Part shown: positions 55,646-64,000 of the stretch, one piece after another
Layout: each line of letters begins with the position of its first letter
How positions within the stretch are numbered: position 1 is the first letter of the stretch
Assembly (NCBI RefSeq): GCF_002994745.2
Contig: NC_037092.1
Span: 21,663,001-21,727,000 of the forward strand
DNA from: Rosa chinensis
Lineage: Eukaryota; Streptophyta; Magnoliopsida; Rosales; Rosaceae
Length of the DNA: 64,000 nucleotides
Direction: 5' to 3'
Translations under genes and position numbers: made by a program
Notes under the pieces: model-generated
Told to the model about the DNA's origin: nothing
Database searches by the model: none
What the model saw: the letters and a program-made list of their open reading frames with translations, nothing else

Positions 55646-57530
55646 GTAACCGAGTATCAGACCTATTAATGTGTCTCATGTATTGCTCTTTTTCAGGCGT
55701 ATTCACTCGTTCATATATTCTTCTAATTTCTGAAGTGTTTAATTGTTTATATCTCAACCAAGTTTCATTAATATTTTCATAAAAAATAATAGACATTGCG
55801 GAGGAAGTCAATTACCACTAGAATACCTTTTCAGCAATCTTGGATCAAAATTAAGGGTCATTCTAGACCAACACCGAGAAACCGAACCATTTATACTGAT
55901 TGGTCTGATTTTTCTGTTGAAAATCAATTCCAAACCTTAACCTACCTCAATCAGTCTAAATATAAAAGTTTATCAACAACATATTACCTTTTAATTTTAT
56001 TTCAGTTTGAATTTATGAGAAACCATAACTCGTTAGTTGGTCCTATTTACTCTTTTTTTGTTGATAATCGGATCGATGCAACCTCTAATTATAATTTAGG
56101 GAAATAAGTAATATGGTTCAGAAAAAAAAAAAAGCAAGTATTAGACCCAAATAAATGGACTTTTATATCAAGAATGAAGTGTCGCATAATGAAATGCTTC
56201 TAAGAAATTTCCATAATGAAGGCTCCACCACAAAATATCGCATGAAAGCAATAAGCCAATAACTTTTGCATCCAAAGCATAAAAGAGAATAAGAGATGAA
56301 CAAAACTGAATGTTTGACTACCAAATATAAGAATTCAAGACTTGTCGTCAGGAGACCAAGCGAAGAAAGTGATAACGGGAATAAGTGACTGCTTCCCACA
56401 CGCGTCAGAACTAGAATGGATATGCGTTTGTTCTTTTTATAGGGTTAGGAGATTAGAACACCGTCGTGTCGTGCGACCACCGGCCAAGCGTGTGGGGGCG
56501 GGCGGTCAGGTCGTTGGACGGTTAAGTTTTAAAGGACAAATTAACTTTGTTTGCTAATTACCTCGACCAAGATCAAAGACAAATCTAAGTTCATTAGTTA
56601 TAGCCAAAAAAAAAAAAAAAAATCTAAGTTCATTAGTTCATTCTTCATTTGACATCTGCAATTGCAAGAAACAATGCTTGACTGCTTATACGATACAGAG
56701 TAGGGTATGATCTCATTATAATGATGTTTTTATCCCTGAACAGATCAATAATCCACTTCATTTGTTACATGTCTATCTATTATGTGACGGATCTATACGT
56801 GTTATGGTTAATTTATTCTTGGTAGTATCATGTACCACCGATATTGCTCTAACCTTGATCACATAGATCAAACTATTAGAGTGACCTCAAAGTATACATA
56901 TTTAGATAGAAGGTTTTATTCTCAAAATAGATTACTATATTATTTGTCGTGAACCACTTAGTACTATTAGAAAAATTGTAGTGTATGTTAAAAGTATGTC
57001 ATACTTACACGGTTACACCTTTATGATTTGAGATTTTAATCTGAGAATTTTTTTTTCACATCATCGACTTCATTGGAGCCACTAATTTCCAACTCGCATG
57101 TCTTTTGCCCTTGAATATTTCATCATGTTACCAAATTTCTACTCCATCTACATTGTATTTGTCTGATGAGAAAATGTCTCAAATATTCTTCCCACTCCAT
57201 TGTCAGCGTAAATGAGGCTGCAGTTTCATACTAGCTTTCTGGATCTCTCAGCCACAGCATCAATAATGGTGCATCATATTCTCTGTCAGGGAAAGTGAAA
57301 TATACAGAGAAGCTAGCATGCTGCAGTAACGGGCAATTATTTGAGATATTAAGCTCAGCCGCGCCACGTATCTGAAATTTCTGAGCTGATTTGACGTCCC
57401 GGAAAAGTACACGGCCCAAGTGTGTTTGACACTTTGACAAGCCTTTTGCATTTTTCCATAGCCAATTTTTCGATTTTTCCGATCCTCAGTTCAACACGTA
57501 TCCTACAGTTAGTACAGTACGTCCTGCTAT

Positions 57531-57704
57531 CCTGAGGGGTGTGTCCCAGGGGACAGATACATACCCAATCCGCACAGAAAAGAAAGAAAGAAAGAAAGAA
57601 AGAACTGCTGACAAGCTAGTAAGACCCTGAGGGGTGTGTCCCTGGAGATAGATACATACCCAATCCGCAGAGAAAAAAAAAAACTGCTGACAAGCTAGTA
57701 AGAC
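57531..57704. repeat. Tandem duplication, about 95 and 79 bp
   Basis: Copy one (57531-57625) and copy two (57626-57704) share cctgaggggtgtgtccc, gatacatacccaatccgca and ctgctgacaagctagtaaga. The length difference lies in an expanded GAAA microsatellite in copy one (57578-57604) against a plain A run in copy two. Confidence 0.88.
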
Positions 57705-57732
57705 TGTAAGACCACTACTAAAAGTTTTCAGT

Positions 57733-57805
57733 ATAAATTCAATTGGGAGGGTTCGAACCTCTGCTTATCTTTTCTTATAAATTCAATTGGGAGGGTTCGA
57801 ACCTC
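57733..57805 (+). repeat. 44-bp direct repeat with perfect pol III box B motifs
   Basis: ataaattcaattgggagg followed by GGTTCGAACC occurs at 57733 and again at 57777. GGTTCGAACC at 57750-57759 and 57794-57803 matches the tRNA T-loop/box B consensus. No cloverleaf or box A at proper spacing was found, so no tRNA gene is called. It may be the remains of a SINE. Confidence 0.7.
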
Positions 57806-58258
57806 AGTATGTCATGTACATCTGAAAATTGTGAAGTGACTGAAGTCATCAGAATTAGTTATAGCAGACTCCAAACAACAGCAACAGTTCCATGTGTTGG
57901 TTGTGGATGACAGTGAGCTGGACAGGAACTCGTAGAGACGTCCTTAAACGTTCAACCTTCAAAGGTATACTGCATAATAATGCTACCCCTATATATGGAT
58001 AATTAAGTGACCTACCTCTTTTTTTTTTTTTGGTCAAATGAAACATCGATTAAGAGGCCCAAGGCCTAAGAAAACACAGCCTAAAGGACAGGCCCCAACA
58101 ACACGGCTCACACGGTCAGAGCTAATTAAAGCAAAAGACCAGGACACCAAACAACATGGAAAACAAAGAGAGCAGAAAACATAGAAACTGGAAAAAAGAA
58201 AATCCGACAGCAGCATCACAGCTCCGATGAAAAAACACACCCGCCAACCTCGGATAAA

Positions 58259-61200
58259 TCAGCGGTGTCTCAAGTGATCAATCTGAAAAGGTGGGCAAGG
58301 GAGGCCGTCGCGAGATAGGACATGCACAAGGGAAGAAGGCGGTCGGTCAATCCAGACCTCCGGGCACTTCTTCCGCACAACTAGCGAGGCAACCAAATCA
58401 GCTGCAGAGTTCGCTTTCTGAGGAATCCAAAACCAAGCGAAGCGCGGGTTTGAGGTAATAGAATTCCTGATCATAGACACTGTCGGAGCAATTCTCCAAT
58501 CACATGCACTTGTTGACCTGTTGATAATGTCCACTAAAGACTTTGAATCTGATTCAAGGATAATCGGTGAGGAAGGGATACGCTTGGCCACATCGATAGC
58601 CACCGCTGCTGCCGCCGCCTCCGCCTCCAACGCAGAGCCCGATCGACACAAAAGAGTAGCTCCCTCAAATAGGATGCCATGAGAATCACGAGCAAGAGCA
58701 GAAACACCGGTAAGCTTCGAACTCTCAATCCAAGCTACATCACAGTTGATTTTGATATGACCAGGAGGAGGTGGACTCCAGTTTTGGGCCTGATTGCACA
58801 TTGCACTACTACCTGGAGAATTATGGTGCTTAATCTGGCACTGATAGTGAGAATGATATTGTGGGAATAGAGATGATTGTAACTGGTGGTGGTTTGAATT
58901 TGAGGTTTGGAGAAGAGATTGGGGATGAGACTGATGAAGTACGGGATGATTGTGGAGGGGAACTGAAGTGCGGTCAATGTAATGCTGATCACTTGGGCAG
59001 GCATAGTTAATCGTAACAGATGGGATGGAATCGGAGCAATGAAAATCGGGGTGTAAGGGGAGCGGAGAAATATGAGGCAGAGCTGGGTTTGCTCCGAGAG
59101 AAACAACAGGGTTGTATCCAGAAGGGATAGTAGAAGTAGAAGTAGAAAGGTGAGCAGAGATGGGGATTAGAGTAGAAGAATGAGTGGGGGAAGGGGGACT
59201 ACATACCTGAGAGTGTCGCGTGTGCTCATGAGGATGAGGATTTGATCCTGAAATGGGATTGTGATTATTGCAGGTGATGAATTCAGCAGCAGCGATACCA
59301 GCTCTTCTGGCAATCAAACTCGGATCAATAGGGATAGCCTCATAGACAAATGCATTCCTAGCTTTCCAAATTTCCCAGAGGAGGAAAGCAACCTTGGTGA
59401 GAAAATCCTCTTTAATTGTTTTGTTGCCCTTCACCATGAGAATAATATTTTCAAACCATATATCAAAAGTACTGATGGCTTGCAAATTGATCTTGTAATG
59501 CAATTCTGAGGCAAACCAAGCACACACTGCACCAGGACAGTGAAGAAAAATATGCTCAATAGACTCAGGAAACATATCACACACAGGGCACATAGGGGAA
59601 GAAATGATTTTCCTTCTGTGAAGATTTAGGTAAGAAGGAAGAGCCTTGGCCAAAATTCTCCAAAGAAAGTTACGAATCTTAGGAGTAGATTGAGTAGACC
59701 AAACCGTCTTCCAGACAATGTGGTTCATTCTGTGGGATGAGTGGACCTGTTGTATGGTAGGCTTGCAGGTTTGCGCATGTATGAAGTGGTAGCCTGACTT
59801 GACTGAGTATTGGCCACACTTTGTCTCCGGCCAAATAATTCTATCCATCCTGGACTGGTCACCCAAGGCAATACACTCAATATCCAACTGCTCTTCCTTA
59901 GAAATTAGGTCACTGATCATATCAAGCTTCCAACATCTATTATCCCAATCAATTAGGTCCTTCACCAAATGTGGTCTAGAGCTATTCACAGGAAGTAGAG
60001 GCTGCAAGAAACCATGGGTGGACGAAGAAATCCACTTGTCAGCCCATATATTAATCATCTCCCCATTCCCAACCTGCCATCGTGCCCCATCCACAATTAA
60101 ACCTTTACCATCTAAGAGGCTACTCCACGCCCATGATGCGCGGGAACCCTTTCCAGCATTTAGGATATCGGAGTGTGGATAATAAATTCCTTTTAGAATC
60201 TGAGCACAAAAAGAAGTAGGATCGGAGTGAAGTCTCCAAACTTGCTTAGCTAGGAGCGAGGTATTGAACTCACTGAGATTTCTAAAGCCCAAGCCACCCC
60301 TTTCTTTAGACTGGGCAAGAAAATCCCAGCTCCTCCAATGGATTTTGTTCTCATCCTTCTTCTGACCCCACCAAAAATTAGCCAACATAGCATCAAGCTC
60401 CTTGCAAATAGTGACTGGAAACTTAAAACAATGCATGGGAAAGGTGGGAACAGCTTAGGCCACTGATTTAATAAGAGTTTCCCTCCCAGCAAATGACAAA
60501 GTGCAAAGTTTCCAATTCTGGATCTTGTCAGCCAACTTAGCTTTGATAAAGGAGAGGGAAGCTATTTTCGATCTACCCCAAATAATAGGGAGACCAATAT
60601 ATCTCCCAGGATTGATAGTTGCTGGGACACCAAGAATCTCGGAAAGATCAAGAACATCTGCATCAGGCATGTTAGGTGTATAGTATAGAGTAGACTTATT
60701 ATGATTCACAAGCTGACCCGAGGCAACACAATACACATCAATGATATGCATCATCTCAATACAATTAGCAGTTGTGGCCTTCAAGAAGAATAGAGAGTCA
60801 TCGGCAAAGAAAAGGTGTGACAAAATCGGACCTTGCTGACTGAGCTTGATACCATGTAGAGTTCCGACTTCACAAGCTTTTCTGATAAGTGAGGAGAGAA
60901 CATCCGATACGAACAAGAACAAATAGGGGGAAATTGGATCACCTTGTCTCAAACCTCTTGACGGTTTGAAATACTCCCCAACCTTACCATTTAGGGTGAC
61001 AGCAAAGGACACAGATTTAACACATGCCATGATTAACATAACAAAACCATTGGCAAAGCCCATACGAATAAGAACCATCTCAATCCCATTCCACTCTATC
61101 GTAAGCCTTGCTCATATCCAACTTGAGAGCAAGCTCTTGAATGTCTCCAGATTTCCTCAACTTCAAATAATGAAAGGCCTCATGCGCAACCAAAATGTTA

Positions 61201-62858
61201 TCTTGAATTTGACGACCCGGAACAAAAGCACACTGATGAGGAGATATGATACTTGGCAGAAACTCTTTCAATCGATTCGCTAGCATTTTAGAGAGAATCT
61301 TGTATGAGTAATTGCAAAGACTAATAGGGTGGAATTGATCGACCTTCTCAGGACAAGGGATTTTTGGAATGAGAACAATGTTTGTCTTGTTCAGATCCGA
61401 AAGAATATGAGCAGTTTCATGAAATTCTGTTGCAGTAGCACTCATAGTCTCATTGATGATGTTCCAAAAATTCTGAAAGAATATCCCATGAAAACCATCC
61501 GGGCCCGGGGCCTTGTCAGCCCCCATATGGAAAGCAGCCTCTTTAACTTCTTCAGCAGTGAATTCTTTGGTGAGAGCAGAGTTCATTTCAGGACTAGTAA
61601 CCGGTGCCACCGCCCGTAAGGCCTCATCCCAATCTCTCTCACCAGAGCTCTTGAAGATGTCCTTGAAATAATTCTCCACTTCAGACCGAATGGTGCCCTC
61701 ACGGTCCAGCCAAACATCACTGGCCGATTTAAGCTTAAGTACTTTGTTCCGCTGCCTTCTTTGGATGGTTGTCAAATGAAAGAATTTGGTGTTTGAGTCC
61801 CCAGCTTTAAGCCAATTAACTCTGGATCGTTGAGTCCAGTATTTCTCCTCTTTTTTCCATAAAGAATGAATTTCTCCAATTAAAAAAGACTCCCTGTTAC
61901 GAGCTTCAGCAGATGTAGACTCCTGTATGACTTGGAGCTCCTCTGTTCTGCTATTAATGGCCTTGCGATTATTAGCGAATTTGGTCTTGCTCCACTTAGA
62001 TAAATCATGACTACATCTTTGACTTCTTGTAACCCATTGCGCAGCACCAACAGTTGGAGAGTTATCGGTCCAAGAAGCCTCCACAACATCTCTACACTCC
62101 AGATCATCAACCCACATTGGTTCAAACTTAAAAAGTTTTGGCCCACGAACCGTTGTAGGATCAGACTAAAAAATAAGAGGACAATGATCAGACCCCATAC
62201 GAGGTTGGTTAAAAACATACGAATCAGGCCACCGCTCCAACCACCTTGTGTTTACCACTCCCCTGTCCAACTTTATCTTAATAAGCCCACCATCATACCA
62301 ATTATTGCACCATGTAAGCTTCTGACCCTTTGATTGAAGCTCAATAAGGTCATTAGCTTCCATAAACTCACGAAGAAACCGCCTCCTACCTGGATTCCAA
62401 GGGTTGCCACCCTCCTTTTCATGAGGCCATAAGAATTCATTAAAATCCCCGGCACAAAGCCACGGGAGATCAAAAGAACCAGCTAAGTTAGCACAGCTAT
62501 TCCAAAACCCAGGTCTACTTTTCTTGTCCGGTGGTCCATAGAACCACGAGAAACAAACCAAAGAATCATCACACTTGAACTTGACCACCGTATCAATTAG
62601 AAATTTGGATTTAGAGAGAATTTGAACTGAAACAGTGTTATCCCACCACATTGCCAGACCCCCAGCAGTTTTGATGGGTTTCACAGTAGTGCCATAGGGA
62701 AACTTACATTCCTTCCTTAAAGATTTGACGTCCTTATCCTTCATTCGAGTTTCCGAAAGAAAAATAAGGGATGGGCGATACTTTCTTATCAGCTCCTTAA
62801 GAGCCTGCTTTGTCATGGATTGCCCCAGCCCATGACAATTCCAACATAGTTGTATCAT
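58259..62858 (-). pseudogene. LINE ORF2: endonuclease, reverse transcriptase, RNase H
   Basis: Begins MIQLCWNCHGLGQSMTKQAL at 62858 (apurinic-like endonuclease: SETR, CAGDFNEFLW, MGSDHCPLIF). A TAG follows at about 62166. The same frame resumes with MWVDDLECRD and runs through WLKAGDSNTKFFHL, DKAPGPDGFHGIFFQNFWN and KLDMSKAYDRVEWD, then shifts at about 61080. The next frame holds GLRQGDPISPYLFLFVSDVL, catalytic FFADDSLFFLKA and YIGLPIIWGRSK, and a TAA at about 60455. The rest, 60436-58259, has the zf-RVT block KIRNFLWRILAKALPSYLNL..CPVCDMFPESIEHIFLHC, a long S/P/H-rich spacer, and RNase H (KINCDVAWIE, ALEAEAAAAAVAI, LESDSKSLVDIINRS). All catalytic residues look intact despite the breaks. Confidence 0.96.
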
Positions 62859-63702
62859 GGAGACCTTGTGGCTGTTGGCGAGCCACCACCGCCTTCAACG
62901 CTTTTACTCGTTGAACATCCATTATTCACAACCTCAGACTTCGACAATAACGTCTCAGTTGTAGAGGTGGAATGCTTGGTGAACTTTCTTAATTTCCTTC
63001 CAGAGGGAGCCTGGGCCTTGTCCGGCTGAAAAGGTCTCTTTGCTTGACCTTGAGTGGGTGAGGGGGAAGAGTCTTGGATATTTGTGGTCATGATTTGTGG
63101 CAGTATTATTGGTGAGAAGTTGGGGGGTGATGAAATGGGATGTGGGTAATTGGAACATGAGGGTATTTGAGGAAAAGGTCGTGACAAAAGAGTGTCAAGT
63201 GTAGCTGGAATATCATTACCAGAGTTGTTACCCTGATTAAAAAACCATGGGTAGCCAAAACCGCTCCTATTTGTCACATTTTGAGTTTGTTCTAGGAAAA
63301 TGGTCCTTGAGACACTGTTTGGTAGGGGATCAAATCTAGGTGGAGGGGAGGGCATGGAAATATTATTAAGGTTTGATACAATTGGGGTAGTGGGGTACCT
63401 TGAAAGTTCCCTTGGCAGAGCCTTTGTGTAGTTGCTTTCACATTGGTTGACAACAGCGGCATGGGCACTTGTGTCAGGAAATTATATTCTGACAGAGGGG
63501 GCTGAATGCTGTATGTGAAGTTCATTGATGTGACTTGGGGAGGCTCGTTGGGGTTGTGAATTTTGGCCGTTGTCACTGCTTTCCATAGGTTGGATAGTTT
63601 GGCCGGGAAACCTCCTTCTATTCCGACCACTTGCCGTCTTGGTCTGTGGATTTTCATTCCTGATTTGCTTTCGAGGTGGTAATGCACGAAGCCAATCACC
63701 TA
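62855..63702 (-). pseudogene. LINE ORF1 C-terminal part, truncated and frameshifted
   Basis: At the 5' end the minus-strand frame reads DWLRALPPRKQIRNENPQTK then TASGRNRRRFPGQ, the usual segment following the CCHC knuckle in plant L1 ORF1 proteins (the knuckle itself is cut off). After a stop and shift, the frame 63355-62855 continues as a P/S/T-rich tail (SSPPNFSPIILPQIM, KRPFQPDKAQAPSGRKLRKF) and stops four bases inside the ORF2 start. ORF1 is the RNA-binding protein of the LINE ribonucleoprotein. Confidence 0.85.
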
Positions 63703-63717
63703 AAGTGACCTACCTCT

Positions 63718-64000
63718 CAAGCCTCCTTTTATCTTTTCCTGTTTTCATGTTATCCAAATATTAACTGATTGATATTAATCATGTTGACCAAACTTGCATC
63801 ACAATATTTTGCAAGCATGCTGTTATGCTCCATTCCGATATTTAATTATCTTTATTTTTTCTTGGTAGCAGTGACCTGTGTGGATTCTGGGGATGAAGCT
63901 CTTTAGGTTTGCTTGATATTGATTTAAACCAAAGTTATTCGGATTCTACTCCAACCATTTCGCCGAAGTCATCATCAGATCAAGAGGTGAGAGATATATG
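63718..64000 (+). other. Right edge: possible exon of a neighbouring gene
   Basis: After a pyrimidine-rich stretch and ttggtag (63861-63868), a frame open from 63897 to the window end reads LLDIDLNQSYSDSTPTISPK then SSSDQEVRDIY, which looks coding-like. It has no ATG and a stop just upstream, and the gtgaga at 63987 could also be a donor. The protein is not recognised. Confidence 0.25.

Larger units (their letters stand above)
55662..58004. other. Intergenic; possible further retroposon tail
   Basis: No gene recognised. At 56122-56133 a run of 12 A is followed by gcaagtattagacc, a diverged relative of the gtaaccgagtatcagacc target at 55646. This suggests that 55662-56133 may be another old retroposon. 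Other parts are AT-rich, and the frames at 56163-56399 and 57231-57451 show no domain. Confidence 0.4.
58020..63702 (-). mobile_element. L1-type LINE, nearly full length, 5.7 kb
   Basis: Minus-strand element whose poly(A) appears as the plus-strand T run 58020-58032. A perfect 15-bp duplication AAGTGACCTACCTCT (58005-58019, 63703-63717) bounds it. Order on the minus strand: C-terminal part of ORF1, then ORF2 with endonuclease, RT, zf-RVT and RNase H, then a 3' region of about 240 bp. The 5' end begins within ORF1, so it is 5'-truncated. ORF2 has two stops and one frameshift. The duplication is perfect, so the insertion is comparatively young. Confidence 0.96.

Noticed and set aside
57750..57803. 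tRNA genes suggested by GGTTCGAACC
   Set aside because: No acceptor stem, anticodon loop or box A at correct distance could be formed around either box.
58534..59106. Minus-strand ORFs in other frames within LINE ORF2
   Set aside because: They are shadows of the S/P-rich spacer and RNase H coding frame.

Overview
The window is nuclear DNA from a flowering plant, almost certainly a eudicot. It contains a plant-type CC-NB-LRR resistance gene, plant Ty1/copia elements with a tRNA-iMet-like primer site, CACTA, hAT and Tourist-like DNA transposons, plant L1-type LINEs and a tRNA-derived SINE. AT-rich spacers surround spliceosomal introns. A rosaceous source is only a weak guess, and nothing here fixes the species.

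Host genes are few. At the left edge (38-1146) is a broken copy of an MPO1/YGL010w-like (DUF962) membrane-protein gene. At 3619-6294 is one intact intronless CC-NB-LRR gene (NLR1, 891 codons). At 35554-43921 is its close paralogue NLR2, a pseudogene that has lost most of the NB-ARC domain and is split by a 5.75-kb copia element and a 509-bp MITE. A three-copy non-coding repeat (about 9420-10140, 12790-13250, 32590-33300) lies between the two NLRs. It looks like an old tandem array later spread apart by transposons. About 70% of the window is mobile-element DNA.

Region 7-13 kb: a non-autonomous hAT (7248-8332), a Tourist-like element (10402-11418) and a tiny TRIM-like retroelement (12350-12701). 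Region 13.4-31.7 kb: a minus-strand copia element (Copia-A, 13414-31670) holding a solo LTR (14338-15831) and an 11.45-kb CACTA element (18954-30407). That CACTA in turn contains a 5'-truncated LINE (21516-22261) and a second CACTA (23244-27867). The inner CACTA carries captured exons and an intron of a plastid-type pyruvate kinase gene. Nearly every boundary is supported by target-site duplications (TSDs) and terminal inverted repeats (TIRs). At the outer CACTA junction, subtracting the insert restores the copia gag reading frame.

Region 31.7-45 kb: a foldback MITE, an LTR element without coding sequence (33558-35172), and NLR2 with Copia-B (36521-42272) and a MITE inside it. Region 45-54 kb: Copia-C (45157-53941), heavily mutated, with a solo LTR (51051-52731) inside its RT-RNase H region. 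Region 54-58 kb: a SINE, a LINE 3' end that used the same target sequence, a small hAT inside that LINE, and local tandem repeats. Region 58-63.7 kb: a nearly full-length L1-type LINE on the minus strand with endonuclease, reverse transcriptase and RNase H. The last 280 bases may hold an exon of a neighbouring gene.

The genes here do not form a pathway. The biology is that of a resistance-gene cluster eroded by serial transposon insertion. The points most worth checking are NLR1's non-canonical NB-ARC (shortened between RNBS-A and kinase 2, with VLN where MHD is expected), the gene capture by the inner CACTA, and the evidence that Copia-B was already defective when it inserted.
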